A stretch of 28,291 nt of DNA from Actinomycetes bacterium (GCA_023416315.1 JAEZIA010000380.1:1-28291), one strand, 5' to 3'; positions 12,593 through 21,889 are shown, counted from the stretch's first letter. A program made the numbers and translations. The notes: generated by a model from the sequence alone, not told the origin.

Positions 12593-14353
12593 ATGTACGA
12601 CCTGACGATCACGGGCGGAACCGTCGTGGACGGTACGGGCGACAAACCTTTCCGCGCCGACATCGGTATCAAAGACGGCAAGGTCGTCGAAGTCCGCCGC
12701 CGCGACGGTGACGACAGCGGGCTGGCCGGCGAGTCCGCCGAGAATATCGATGCCACCGGCAAGGTCGTCACCCCCGGCTTCGTCGACATCCACACCCACT
12801 ACGACGGCCAGATCAGCTGGGATGGCCTGCTCGAGCCGAGCAGCATGCACGGCGTGACCACCGTCGTCAGCGGTAACTGCGGCGTCGGCTTCGCCCCGGT
12901 GCAACCCGGTCGCGAGCAATGGCTCATCGAGCTGATGGAAGGTGTCGAGGACATCCCAGGCACCGCGCTCACCGAGGGCATCACCTGGGGTTGGGAGAGT
13001 TTCCCGCAGTATCTCGACGCCATCGAAAAGCAATCTCTGGCAGTCGATTTCGGTACCCAAATCGCGCACGGCGCAGTTCGCGGCTATGCGATGGGAGACC
13101 GCGGCGCACGCAACGAGCCCGCCACCGCCGACGATATCGCCGCGATGTCGCGCATCGTCCAGGAGGCCATCGAAGCCGGCGCGCTGGGCTTCTCGACCTC
13201 ACGGACCGAGGCGCACCGCGCGATCGACGGTGAACCGGTGCCCGGCACGTACGCCGCCGAGGACGAATTGTTCGCGCTGGGCCGGGCGATGGCGGCCGGC
13301 GGGCAGGCGGTGTTCGAGGTCGCTCCGGCCGGGACCGCCGGGGAGAGCCTCGACGGACCCATGCGCGAATTGGACTGGATGGTGCGGCTCGCGGCCGAGA
13401 TCGACCGGCCGCTGTCGTTCGCGATGGTGCAGACGCAGTCGGCTCCGGACCTGTGGAAAAAGCAGCTCGACATCGCCGGCCGGGCCCTGGACGACGGAAT
13501 CCGTGTCCACCCCCAATTCGCTGCCCGTCCGTTCGGGATGCTGTTCGGCTTTTCCGGCTATCACGCCTTTACCCACCGGCCCACCTTCCGGAAGCTGAAG
13601 GGCGAACTGAGCCCGGCCGAGCTGCGGGCCCGCCTCGCGGACCCGGCGGTGCGCTCGGCGATCCTCGCCGACATCGATCTGCCGCCGCAGCCGCTGCCGC
13701 TGTTCGACGCGCTGTACGCGATGATCCAGCACAGCGCCGACAGCATCTACGCGATCGGTGACCCGCCCGACTACGAGCCGACGCCGGATCAGACCGTCGG
13801 AGCGATCGCACGGCAGCGCGGTGAGGACCCGCTGGCCACGATGTATGACCTGATGCTGGAGTCCGACGGCACGGCGATGCTGATGATGCCGTTCTTCAAC
13901 TACGTCGAGGGCAACCACGACGCCATCTACGAGATGATGACCCACCGTGCCGCGGTGTCCGGGTTGTCCGACGGCGGCGCCCACTGCGGCCTGATCTGCG
14001 ACGCGTCCTATCCGACGTTCATGTTGACGCACTGGGCCCGCGACCGCAGCCGCGGACCGCGCTTCCCGCTGGAGTATGTGGTGCGCAAGCAAACCCTGGA
14101 CACCGCCAGCCTGTTCGGGCTGACCGATCGGGGTGTGCTGGCGGTCGGCAAGAAGGCCGATGTCAACGTCATCGACCTGGATGCGCTGACCCTGGGCGTG
14201 CCGTTGATGGCCTACGACCTGCCCGCCGGCGGCAACCGGCTGATGCAGGGTGCCAGCGGCTACGACGCCACTGTCGTCAGTGGTGTGGTGACCCGTCGCC
14301 ACGGCGCCGATACCGGGGCCCGCCCGGGCAAAGTTCTGCGCGGCGTGCGCTGA
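12593..14353 (+). CDS. N-acyl-D-amino-acid deacylase-type amidohydrolase
   Basis: A 586-residue amidohydrolase-superfamily protein, with ATG 12593 placed by GAGGAGG five bases upstream. The N-terminal composite beta domain (TITGGTVVDGTG) leads into the metal motif DIHTHYD (H67, H69). C96 in SGNCGVGF matches the metal-bridging cysteine of D-aminoacylases. SDGGAHCG near residue 460 holds the catalytic aspartate region. The C-terminus returns to the beta domain (GVLAVGKKADVNVIDLD). These enzymes hydrolyse N-acyl-D-amino acids or related cyclic amides using zinc. At nearly 590 residues it is longer than classical D-aminoacylase (about 480), as is usual for the mycobacterial paralogues, whose true substrates are mostly unknown. 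It stands alone on the plus strand with its own gap. Confidence 0.85.
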   Translation: MYDLTITGGTVVDGTGDKPFRADIGIKDGKVVEVRRRDGDDSGLAGESAENIDATGKVVTPGFVDIHTHYDGQISWDGLLEPSSMHGVTTVVSGNCGVGFAPVQPGREQWLIELMEGVEDIPGTALTEGITWGWESFPQYLDAIEKQSLAVDFGTQIAHGAVRGYAMGDRGARNEPATADDIAAMSRIVQEAIEAGALGFSTSRTEAHRAIDGEPVPGTYAAEDELFALGRAMAAGGQAVFEVAPAGTAGESLDGPMRELDWMVRLAAEIDRPLSFAMVQTQSAPDLWKKQLDIAGRALDDGIRVHPQFAARPFGMLFGFSGYHAFTHRPTFRKLKGELSPAELRARLADPAVRSAILADIDLPPQPLPLFDALYAMIQHSADSIYAIGDPPDYEPTPDQTVGAIARQRGEDPLATMYDLMLESDGTAMLMMPFFNYVEGNHDAIYEMMTHRAAVSGLSDGGAHCGLICDASYPTFMLTHWARDRSRGPRFPLEYVVRKQTLDTASLFGLTDRGVLAVGKKADVNVIDLDALTLGVPLMAYDLPAGGNRLMQGASGYDATVVSGVVTRRHGADTGARPGKVLRGVR

Positions 14354-14397
14354 TCGCGGTGCCGCCGGCGCGGCACAGTATCTTCGGTGGCAGAACT

Positions 14398-15261
14398 ATG
14401 AGCATTCCGTACACACCGCAAACACCGCCAGGCACGCCGACCTGCTACCGCCATCCCGACCGCCCGACCTACGTGCAGTGCACCCGCTGCGGACGTCCGG
14501 TCTGCGGTGAGTGCATGCGCAGTGCGGCGGTCGGCCATCAATGCGTCGACTGCGTGGCAGCCGGCGCGCAGAGCGTGCGCCCGGCGCGCACCGGAGCCGG
14601 CGGGATCCGCCGCTCGGGGCAGCCGGTCGTCACCTACGCGTTGATCGCGATCAATGTGGTGATGTTCGTGCTGCAGATGACCTCGAAGAGCCTGGAACGC
14701 GAGCTGGTGCTGTGGGCCCCCGGGGTCGCCGGTGGTGAGTACTTCCGCCTGATCACGTCGGCGTTCATGCACTACGGCGCCATGCATCTGCTGTTCAACA
14801 TGTGGGCGCTGTACGTGATCGGACCGCCGCTGGAGGCGTGGCTGGGGCGGCTGCGATTCGGGGCGCTCTACGGGCTCAGTGCGCTGGGCGGCTCCGTGCT
14901 GGTGTACCTGCTGGCTCCGATCGGGGCGGCGACCGCGGGCGCCTCCGGCGCGGTGTTCGGCTTGTTCGGCGCGACGTTCGTGATCGCCAAGCGGCTTCGC
15001 CTCGACGTCCGCTGGGTGGTCATCCTGATCGCGATCAACCTGGTGCTGACGTTCACCGTGCCGTCGATCAGCTGGCAGGGCCATCTCGGTGGCCTGCTCA
15101 CCGGCGCGTTGGTCGCGGCGGCCTACACCTATGCGCCGCGCGAGCGCCGCAACCTGGTGCAGGGCGGCGTATCGGCGGCAGTGCTGGTGGTGTTCGCGGC
15201 GCTGGTCATCTGGCGCACGGGGGACTTGATCGGCCAGTACGGCGCGCTGATCACCGGATAG
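14398..15261 (+). CDS. Rhomboid intramembrane serine protease with N-terminal zinc-binding module
   Basis: A 287-residue protein from ATG 14398. Residues 16-52 form a B-box-like zinc module with C16, H19, C28, C31, C36, C39, H47, C49 and C52. Residues about 77-280 form a membrane domain with six or seven helices. The catalytic dyad is S183 in AGASGAVFG and H229 in QGHLGG. The conserved FMHYGAMHLLFNMWAL supplies H130 and N134 of the oxyanion region. Rhomboids cleave transmembrane helices of substrate proteins. Mycobacteria have two, and the zinc-module architecture here is an actinobacterial variant. The substrate is unknown. The gene follows the amidohydrolase by 44 bases, possibly in one transcript. 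Confidence 0.9.
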   Translation: MSIPYTPQTPPGTPTCYRHPDRPTYVQCTRCGRPVCGECMRSAAVGHQCVDCVAAGAQSVRPARTGAGGIRRSGQPVVTYALIAINVVMFVLQMTSKSLERELVLWAPGVAGGEYFRLITSAFMHYGAMHLLFNMWALYVIGPPLEAWLGRLRFGALYGLSALGGSVLVYLLAPIGAATAGASGAVFGLFGATFVIAKRLRLDVRWVVILIAINLVLTFTVPSISWQGHLGGLLTGALVAAAYTYAPRERRNLVQGGVSAAVLVVFAALVIWRTGDLIGQYGALITG

Positions 15262-15267
15262 ACAGAG

Positions 15268-15720
15268 CTAGAGCCGGGTCAGCCAGAACGGGTAGGTGTA
15301 GGTCCCGCCCGGGGCGCCGTCACAACCCACGTCGAACGACGACTCCATCGTTCCCGACAGCGTTTTGGCGTCCCAGGTGAAGACGTCCCGGGTCGGGATC
15401 ACCGGGCCGTAGTAGATGTCACCACAGCGCAAGCCGTCCGGATTGTCGACGGTCATCGTGTATTGCCCGTTGTTCAGCCGCGCGATGCCGTACCAGGGGT
15501 AGGCCTTGGCGATCGGCATCGGGTTGGCCGAGACGTAGACGCAGTCCGGGGAGAACGTCATCGCCGGCGGGCAGGCATTGGCGGCCCACGCCCAGGTATG
15601 AAAGTCGCGACGGTCCGGAATGATGAAGTTGTAGTTGCCCGGCGCCATTTCCGCCGAGGCCGGCGGAGCCAATGTCACCGCCGCCGCCGTCAGCGCAATG
15701 CCTATCGCCAGAGTCCGCAC
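15268..15720 (-). CDS. Small secreted protein of unknown function
   Basis: A 150-residue precursor from GTG 15720, chosen because AAAGGAG lies seven bases upstream; another GTG further upstream would bury that site. A Sec signal peptide is clear (hydrophobic LAIGIALTAAAVTL, cleavage after PPASA at about residue 23). The mature part is about 127 residues, rich in aromatic residues and containing cysteine pairs (NACPPAMTFSPDC and RCG, GCDG) that probably form disulfides. It starts APGNYNF and ends YPFWLTRL, a pattern seen in mycobacterial secreted hypothetical proteins. No catalytic motif was recognised. It converges on the rhomboid gene with six bases between stops. Confidence 0.75.
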   Translation of the reverse strand: MRTLAIGIALTAAAVTLAPPASAEMAPGNYNFIIPDRRDFHTWAWAANACPPAMTFSPDCVYVSANPMPIAKAYPWYGIARLNNGQYTMTVDNPDGLRCGDIYYGPVIPTRDVFTWDAKTLSGTMESSFDVGCDGAPGGTYTYPFWLTRL

Positions 15721-15794
15721 CGGCCCGCTCCTTTCGTAGCTCCGCACTGAAATCTATGTCGTGCGGACGCCGAAGTTCCGTGGAATCTGCAATG

Positions 15795-16415
15795 TCATCG
15801 GGTGACGAGCAGCACGTCGAGCGTGCGTGGGCCGTGCACACCTTCGACCCGGTTGAGCTCGATATCGCTGGTGGCGCTCGGCCCGGAGATGAACGTCAGC
15901 GGGCGGCCGGGGTCCAGCGCCGCGAACGCCTGGGGGACGGTGTCGACGATCTGGTCGGTGAACACCACGCAGATGTGGTGATCGGGGACCAGCGTCAGCG
16001 CGCGCCGCCCCTGGGTGGCCCCCGCGTCGAGGACGATCGTGCCGGTGGTCGCGATGCCCAGCGAGCATCCGGTGACCACCGCGTCGGCGCGGTCGAGTTC
16101 GGTTACGCCGAGCGGGTGTTCGGCGGTGTCGACGACGACGTCGATTCCGTCGACCCACTCACGCGGCAGCCCGGGCGGGATGACCAGGCGAGCGCCCGCG
16201 CCGGTCAGCGCCGCCACCCTGGCCGCAATCGAGGCGGCGTCGACGCGCAGCACCTGCGCTTGGTATTCGGCCACCGTCTGCGCGAAGCGTTCGGCATCAC
16301 CCGGTCCGTGCGCCGGTCGGCGGTCGTAGTCGCGCGGCACCACGACCGGCCCGGGCGGGGCGGCGGCCAGCGCACTGCGGATCCGGTCGAGGACGACGCG
16401 GCGGGTCTCGGTCAT
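15795..16415 (-). CDS. lutC: LutC-like LUD-domain protein of lactate oxidation
   Basis: A 206-residue LUD-domain protein, the usual LutC length. Family landmarks are the N-terminal RRVVLDRIRSAL, the central GVTELDRADAVVTGCSLGIATTGTI, and the C-terminal TFISGPSATSDIELNRVEGVHGP. ATG 16415 overlaps the lutB stop (ATGA), so it is the last gene of a coupled lutA-lutB-lutC operon. LutABC is an iron-sulfur L-lactate dehydrogenase system that lets cells grow on lactate by oxidising it to pyruvate. The LUD fold probably binds a nucleotide or phosphorylated ligand; its exact role in the complex is not settled. Confidence 0.9.
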   Translation of the reverse strand: MTETRRVVLDRIRSALAAAPPGPVVVPRDYDRRPAHGPGDAERFAQTVAEYQAQVLRVDAASIAARVAALTGAGARLVIPPGLPREWVDGIDVVVDTAEHPLGVTELDRADAVVTGCSLGIATTGTIVLDAGATQGRRALTLVPDHHICVVFTDQIVDTVPQAFAALDPGRPLTFISGPSATSDIELNRVEGVHGPRTLDVLLVTR

Positions 16416-17908
16416 CGGGACCCCGCGCCGTGCGTCCGGGCCCACCACTGCCGGAAGGTTTCGGCGGGCGGTGCCGGGACGTCGCGACTCGTGGTCCAGC
16501 GTGACCCGGGCCAGGGCAGCGCGGTGATCCGGTGATCGTTGCCGGCCACCAGCCGTCCCGCGGCGAGTAGCTTCTCGGCCGCGCCGAACCGCCTGGGTCC
16601 GGCCATCGCCCATGCGGCCGCCGCCATCGCGGCGTCCTGTGCCGGTGACCGGTGGCCGTCGATCTGGGCGGCGCGCAGGTGCACCAGGATCGAGGGGATA
16701 TCGATGCGCACCGGGCACGCGTCGAAGCACGCCCCGCACAACGACGACGCGTACGGCAGCGAGGCGTTGGGGTCGTCGTGACCCCGCGTCCCGGTCAGCT
16801 GCGGGCTGAGGATCGCACCGATCGGACCGGGATAGACCGAGCCGTAGGCATGCCCGCCCGTGCGCTCGTACACCGGGCAGACGTTTAGGCAGGCACTGCA
16901 GCGGATGCAGTGCAGCGCGGCCCGGCCCACCGCATCGCCGAGCACCGCGGTGCGGCCGTTGTCCAGCAGCACCAGATGGAAGTTCTGCGGACCGTCGCCG
17001 GGATGCACGCCGGTCCACATCGAGGTGTACGGATTCATCCGTTCGGCGGTCGACGAGCGTGGCAGCAACTGCATGAACACCTCGAGATCGGTGAAGCGCG
17101 GCACCACCTTCTCGATGCCCATCACGGTGATCAGCGTCTGCGGCAGCGTCACACACATCCGGCCGTTGCCCTCGGATTCGACGACGGCCAGCGTGCCGGT
17201 GTCGGCGACCCCGAAGTTGGCACCGCTCACGGCGACCTTGGCGGACAGGAACTTTCGGCGCAGGTGCGCCCGGGCGGCCATCGCCAGCACACGCGGGTCG
17301 TCGGTCAGCTCCCCGGCGTCGGGCATCTCGGTGGCGAAGATCTCGCGGATCTCGGCGCGGTTGCGGTGGATGGCAGGCACCAGGATGTGGCTGGGTGTGT
17401 CGTGGCCGAGTTGGACGATGAGCTCGGCCAGGTCGGTTTCGATCGCGGCGATGCCCTCGGCCTCGAGATGCTCGTTGAGGCCGATCTCCTGGGTGGCCAT
17501 CGACTTGACCTTGACGACCTCGTCGGCCCCGGTGTCCCGGATCAGCTCGGCCACGATCCGGTTGGCCTCGCCGGCGTCGCGGGCCCAGTGCACCACCCCA
17601 CCACGGGCCACCACATTGGCTTCCAGTTGCTCGAGCAACTCCGGAAGCCGGGCCATCACGTCCTGCTTGAGCGCGCTGCCCGCAGCCCGCAACTGCTCCC
17701 AGTCCGCGCATTCGGCAACGGCAGCAAGGCGTTTGGTGCGGATCGTGCGGGTGGCGTGGCCGACGTTGCGGCGCATCTGGGTGTTGGCCAACTCGCGGCG
17801 GGCGGCGGCCGGGAACGGTTGGTCGCCACGCAGATTGCCCATCCCCGGCACCCCGAGGAACGTGCGGCGGGCGGGAGCGAAGCGACCCGGGGATGGATCT
17901 GTGGTCAT
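16412..17908 (-). CDS. lutB: LutB-like iron-sulfur protein of lactate oxidation
   Basis: A 498-residue protein with an N-terminal LUD domain (about 70-320; KSMATQEIGLNEHLEAEGI and SGANFGVADTGTLAVVESEG are landmarks). A C-terminal ferredoxin-like part carries two cluster motifs: C334-x2-C337-x2-C340-x3-C344-P and C391-x2-C394-x3-C398-P. The second motif lacks one in-line cysteine, so its fourth ligand must lie elsewhere, as is usual in LutB. The order and size match LutB of Bacillus (about 476). It overlaps lutA upstream and lutC downstream by four bases each. It would pass electrons from lactate toward the CCG-domain subunit and the quinone pool. Confidence 0.92.
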   Translation of the reverse strand: MTTDPSPGRFAPARRTFLGVPGMGNLRGDQPFPAAARRELANTQMRRNVGHATRTIRTKRLAAVAECADWEQLRAAGSALKQDVMARLPELLEQLEANVVARGGVVHWARDAGEANRIVAELIRDTGADEVVKVKSMATQEIGLNEHLEAEGIAAIETDLAELIVQLGHDTPSHILVPAIHRNRAEIREIFATEMPDAGELTDDPRVLAMAARAHLRRKFLSAKVAVSGANFGVADTGTLAVVESEGNGRMCVTLPQTLITVMGIEKVVPRFTDLEVFMQLLPRSSTAERMNPYTSMWTGVHPGDGPQNFHLVLLDNGRTAVLGDAVGRAALHCIRCSACLNVCPVYERTGGHAYGSVYPGPIGAILSPQLTGTRGHDDPNASLPYASSLCGACFDACPVRIDIPSILVHLRAAQIDGHRSPAQDAAMAAAAWAMAGPRRFGAAEKLLAAGRLVAGNDHRITALPWPGSRWTTSRDVPAPPAETFRQWWARTHGAGSR

Positions 17909-18648
17909 CGCGTCGGCTCCGTCGAGGCGAGGATTTCGGCGAGGTGCACGGTCCGCACCGCCGAGCGCACCCGGCTCAGCCCGCCGCCGATGTGCATCAG
18001 GCAGGAACTGTCACCGGCGGTGCACACTTCGGCGCGCGAGGTGATCACCGCGGACATCTTGTCGGCCAGCATCGCCGTCGAGGTGTCGGCATTCTTGATC
18101 GCGAACGTGCCGCCGAATCCGCAGCAGGTGTCGGCGTCGGCCAGTTCGACCAGGGACAGCCCGCGTACCTGGCGCAGCAGTTGCAGTGGCTTGTCACCCA
18201 CCCGCAACAGTCGCAGGGAATGGCAGGTCGGGTGGTAGGTGACCCGATGCGGGTAGTAGGCGCCGACATCGGTCACACCGAGCACATCCACCAACAACTC
18301 GGAGAGTTCGTAGGTGCGCTCGGCGATCGCCTCGGCACGCTCGGCCAGCGCGCTGTCACCGGCGCGGCGGGCCACCATCGCATGCTGATGCCGTACCGAA
18401 CCAACACAGGAGCCCGACGGCGCCACCACCACGTCGCAACCGCTGCGCTCGAACACCTCGACGTGGTGACGCACCAGCGCGGTGGCCTGCCCGAGATAGC
18501 CGGTGTTCACATGCATCTGACCGCAGCACGTCTGCCCCGGCGGGAACACCACCTGGTGGCCCAACCGCTCGAGCAGTTCGACAGTCGAGATCGCGGCCGC
18601 CGGGAACATCGCGTCGGCCAGACACGTCGCGAACAGGGCTATACGCAT
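17905..18648 (-). CDS. lutA: LutA-like CCG-domain subunit of lactate oxidation
   Basis: A 247-residue protein from ATG 18648 with two CCG (cysteine-rich) domains. The first contains ATCLADAMFP and QTCCGQMH. The second contains YHPTCHSLR and DTCCGFGGTF. Such domains hold non-cubane or [4Fe-4S] clusters in LutA, GlpC and heterodisulfide reductase. It is the first gene of the lutABC operon and is divergent from kup. There is no neighbouring lutP-type permease or GntR-type lutR regulator, so transport and control must be encoded elsewhere or differ. Confidence 0.92.
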   Translation of the reverse strand: MRIALFATCLADAMFPAAAISTVELLERLGHQVVFPPGQTCCGQMHVNTGYLGQATALVRHHVEVFERSGCDVVVAPSGSCVGSVRHQHAMVARRAGDSALAERAEAIAERTYELSELLVDVLGVTDVGAYYPHRVTYHPTCHSLRLLRVGDKPLQLLRQVRGLSLVELADADTCCGFGGTFAIKNADTSTAMLADKMSAVITSRAEVCTAGDSSCLMHIGGGLSRVRSAVRTVHLAEILASTEPTR

Positions 18649-18665
18649 TGGTTCCACCGTACGTC

Positions 18666-18684
18666 GCGGCCGGGTTCCGGCCGC
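18666..18684. promoter_or_regulatory. Inverted repeat in the lutA/kup divergent gap
   Basis: GCGGCCGG (18666-18673) and CCGGCCGC (18677-18684) are perfect arms around GTT, lying 18 bases upstream of lutA and 60 bases upstream of kup. It could be an operator for either gene. In GC-rich DNA an 8-bp palindrome of only G and C may also occur by chance. Confidence 0.35.
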
Positions 18685-18743
18685 TACCATTGGCCTCCAC
18701 GTCGCCGGGAACGACGCCGGGCGGACCGATAAGGGGGTGACCG

Positions 18744-20645
18744 GTGACCAAGGCGACCAAGGCCCGCACGGGAATCATCGTCGGTGCGCTGGGCGTGGTG
18801 TTCGGCGATATCGGCACCAGCCCCATCTACACCGTGCAGACCTTGTTCAACCCGGGCGACCCGCATCCGGTACCGATCACCCACGCCAACGTCTACGGGG
18901 TGGTGTCGCTGATCTTCTGGTCGGTGATGACAATCGTCACGCTGACCTACGTCACGCTGGTCATGCACGCCGACAACGACGGCGAGGGTGGCGTGATGGC
19001 GTTGATCACGCTGGTGCGCCGGCTTGGTCGACGGTCCAGTCCGAAAGTGATCAGCGCGCTGTCCGCACTCGGGATCCTCGGTGCCGCACTATTTTTCGGT
19101 GACAGCATGATCACACCGGCGATCTCGGTGCTCTCCGCGGTGGAAGGCCTGAAGGTCGTCGATCCATCGTTGTCGGAGTTGGTGGTGCCGATCACCGCGG
19201 TCATCATCGTCGGGCTGTTCGCGGTACAACGGCGTGGCACCGCGGCGGTCGGGCGATTCTTCGGCCCGGTGATGATCGTCTGGTTCCTGGTGATCGGCGC
19301 GTGCGGGATACGCGGCATCCTCGGCCACCCGCAGATCCTGCGCGCGCTATCGCCCATGTATGCACTGGAGTTCATCTTCGGCCACTTCCACATCGCGTTC
19401 TTCGCGCTGGCCGCCGTGGTGCTGTCGGTCACCGGCGCCGAGGCGCTCTACGCCGATATGGGTCACTTCGGCCGCAAGGCGATCACCTGGGGCTGGCTCG
19501 GGCTGGTGCTGCCGGCCCTGGTGCTCAACTACTTCGGCCAGGGCGCGCTGCTTCTGGGTAAGCAAAGCGTGGTCAACGCACCGTTCTTTCTGCTGGTACC
19601 CAGCGGCTGGGAATTGCCGATGGCGATTCTGGCCACCGCCGCGACGGTGATCGCCTCCCAGGCCGTGATCACCGGGGCATACTCGGTAGCCTCGCAAGCC
19701 GCTCAACTCGGCTACCTGCCGCGGCTGCGGATCGCCCACACCTCGGCGTCGTCATTCGGCCAGATCTATGTGCCGTGGATCAACGGCATGCTCATGGTGG
19801 CGGTGTTGATCCTGGTGTTCGCATTCCGCAGCTCGGCGGCGCTGGGCTACGCCTACGGCATGGCGGTCACCGGGACGATCACGATCACCACCCTGCTGTT
19901 CCTCTACATCGCCCACACCCGCTGGCGGTGGCCGCTGTGGATGGTGATCATCGGAGGTGGTGCGCTGCTCACGGTGGACCTGATGTTCTTGGCCGCCAAC
20001 CTGACCAAGCTGGTTCACGGTGCGTGGCTGCCCCTGCTGATCGGATTGGTGACGTTCACCGTGCTCGTCACCTGGCAGAAGGGCAGCGCGATCGTCGTCC
20101 GTGCCCGCGACAAGGCCGAGGGGCCGCTGCAGCCCTTCATCGACGAGATCAACGACCGCCAACCGCCCTACCCGCGCATCCCCGGCACCGCGGTGTTCCT
20201 CAACCGCGAGAGTGAAACGGCACCGTTGTCCATGCGGGCCAATGTCGACCACAACCACGTCGTGCACGAGCGGGTGATCATCCTGTCCATCGACGTCCCG
20301 CCGTCGCCCCGGGTACCCGACGACGAACGGATCACCGTCGACGACCTCGGTGACCCGAACGACGGAATCTATTACGTGAACGCGAAATTCGGCTACATGG
20401 AGCGTCCCGACGTGCCGGCGGCGCTGCGGCTGGTGGACCCGGCACAGATCGGCGGCGAGATCGACCTCGACACCACCTCCTACTTCCTGTCCAAGATCGA
20501 ACTGGTACCCGGCGACCAGCCGACGATGGCGCCATGGCGTAAGCGGATCTTCATCGCCACGTCGTTTTTGGCCGCAGACTCCGCGGGGTACTTCGGGCTG
20601 CCCGCGGCGCAGACCGTGCTGGTTGGTGCCCGAATCGAGGTTTAG
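18744..20645 (+). CDS. kup: Kup-family low-affinity potassium transporter
   Basis: A 633-residue membrane protein from GTG 18744, with AAGGGGG a few bases upstream. The family signature GVVFGDIGTSPIYT opens the first helix. About twelve transmembrane helices fill residues 10-460, with FFGDSMITPAISVLSAVEG, SVTGAEALYADMGHFG and YFGQGALLL as conserved segments. A soluble C-terminal domain follows (about 465-633; LNRESETAPL, HNHVVHERVIILSID, YFLSKIEL). It imports K+ with protons and is most useful at low pH. The gene is divergent from lutABC and followed 35 bases later by a monooxygenase gene. The full length is intact. Confidence 0.95.
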   Translation: MTKATKARTGIIVGALGVVFGDIGTSPIYTVQTLFNPGDPHPVPITHANVYGVVSLIFWSVMTIVTLTYVTLVMHADNDGEGGVMALITLVRRLGRRSSPKVISALSALGILGAALFFGDSMITPAISVLSAVEGLKVVDPSLSELVVPITAVIIVGLFAVQRRGTAAVGRFFGPVMIVWFLVIGACGIRGILGHPQILRALSPMYALEFIFGHFHIAFFALAAVVLSVTGAEALYADMGHFGRKAITWGWLGLVLPALVLNYFGQGALLLGKQSVVNAPFFLLVPSGWELPMAILATAATVIASQAVITGAYSVASQAAQLGYLPRLRIAHTSASSFGQIYVPWINGMLMVAVLILVFAFRSSAALGYAYGMAVTGTITITTLLFLYIAHTRWRWPLWMVIIGGGALLTVDLMFLAANLTKLVHGAWLPLLIGLVTFTVLVTWQKGSAIVVRARDKAEGPLQPFIDEINDRQPPYPRIPGTAVFLNRESETAPLSMRANVDHNHVVHERVIILSIDVPPSPRVPDDERITVDDLGDPNDGIYYVNAKFGYMERPDVPAALRLVDPAQIGGEIDLDTTSYFLSKIELVPGDQPTMAPWRKRIFIATSFLAADSAGYFGLPAAQTVLVGARIEV

Positions 20646-20680
20646 CTCCACCGGGTGGTCATCCTGGCTAGCGTGGGCCC

Positions 20681-21889
20681 ATGACCGACTCCACGACAGT
20701 GGCGATCGTCGGCGGCGGGCCGGCCGGGATGGTGCTCGGCTTGCTGTTGGCCAGGGCCGGTATCGAGGTCACGGTGCTGGAAAAGCATGGCGACTTCCTC
20801 CGCGATTTCCGCGGCGACACGGTGCATCCCACGACGCTTCGACTGCTCGACGAGTTGGGCCTCGGTGGGCGGTTCGCCGCACTGCCGCAGAGCAGGGTCG
20901 ATCACGCGGAGTTCACCGCCGGCGGGAAGTCGCTGACCATGGTGGACTTCCGGCGGTTGCGGCAGCCGCACCCCTACATCGCGATGGTGCCCCAGTGGGA
21001 TCTGCTGAACCTGCTCGCCGACGCCGCCAAGGCCGAGCCCACCTACACGCTGCGGATGCGGCACGAGGTGACCGGACTGCTCCGCAGCGGAACCCGGGTG
21101 ACGGGGGTGACCTATACGTCGCCGGACGGCCACGGTGAGCTGCGAGCTAACCTCACGGTGGCGTGCGATGGGCGAACGTCGACCGTCCGTCGCGATGCCG
21201 GCCTGACCGGACGTGAATTTCCGGTGCCGTTCGACGTGTGGTGGTTCCGGCTGCCGCGCGACGGCAGCGCGGAGTACACCCTGATTCCCCGGATCGCGCC
21301 TCGGCGGATGCTGATCATGATCCCACGGGAAGGCTACTTCCAGCTCGCCTACCTGATCCCCAAGGGCAGCGACGCGGCGTTGCGATCCCGCGGGTTGGAG
21401 GCGCTGAAAGCCGAACTCGCCGAGCTGATTCCGGAAACCGACACCGACAGCCTGACCTCACTGGACGATGTGAAGTTTCTCGACGTGCAGCTCAACCGGC
21501 TCAACCGGTGGCACGTCGAGGGGCTGCTGTGCCTCGGGGATGCCGCGCACGCGATGTCGCCGGTCGGCGGGGTCGGGATCAACCTGGCTATCCAGGACGC
21601 GGTGGGCGCCGCGACGCTGCTCGCTGATCCGTTGCGGCGGGGCACCCTCACCGATCGCCATCTGGCCGCGGTGCGGCGGCGCCGCCTGCCGGCCGCCGCC
21701 CTCACCCCGGCGGTGCAACGGGTGTTGCACAGCCGGCTGGTCGCGCCGATCCTGCACGGGCACAGTGCCAATCCGCCGGCGATCGCCACCGCGCTGATCC
21801 AGCGGTTGCCGTGGCTGTCGGTGATCCCGGCCTACCTCGTCGGCGTCGGGGTCAGGCCCGAGCGCGCCCCAGAGTTCGCCCGTCGCTAG
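20681..21889 (+). CDS. FAD-dependent monooxygenase (PHBH-type)
   Basis: A 402-residue flavoprotein of the p-hydroxybenzoate hydroxylase fold. The three fingerprints are present: GGGPAG (G11-G16) with E35 ending strand 2 in VTVLEKHG; the CDGRTSTVRR motif near 163-172, which binds both FAD and NAD(P)H; and CLGDAAHAMSPVGGVGINL near 284-302, which binds the FAD ribityl chain. Such enzymes hydroxylate aromatic or polyketide-like substrates with O2 and NAD(P)H. The C-terminus is short, without a thioredoxin-like domain. It may be co-transcribed with kup, though no functional link is evident. Its stop overlaps the convergent kinase gene by four bases (CTAG). Confidence 0.87.
   Translation: MTDSTTVAIVGGGPAGMVLGLLLARAGIEVTVLEKHGDFLRDFRGDTVHPTTLRLLDELGLGGRFAALPQSRVDHAEFTAGGKSLTMVDFRRLRQPHPYIAMVPQWDLLNLLADAAKAEPTYTLRMRHEVTGLLRSGTRVTGVTYTSPDGHGELRANLTVACDGRTSTVRRDAGLTGREFPVPFDVWWFRLPRDGSAEYTLIPRIAPRRMLIMIPREGYFQLAYLIPKGSDAALRSRGLEALKAELAELIPETDTDSLTSLDDVKFLDVQLNRLNRWHVEGLLCLGDAAHAMSPVGGVGINLAIQDAVGAATLLADPLRRGTLTDRHLAAVRRRRLPAAALTPAVQRVLHSRLVAPILHGHSANPPAIATALIQRLPWLSVIPAYLVGVGVRPERAPEFARR

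Noticed and set aside
13199..14302. Minus-strand open frame of 367 codons
   Set aside because: It lies opposite the amidohydrolase gene, whose metal ligands and family pattern are clear.
16416..17711. Open extension of the lutC frame through most of lutB
   Set aside because: The same strand in another frame encodes LutB with intact iron-sulfur motifs. The Arg-rich translation has no domain.
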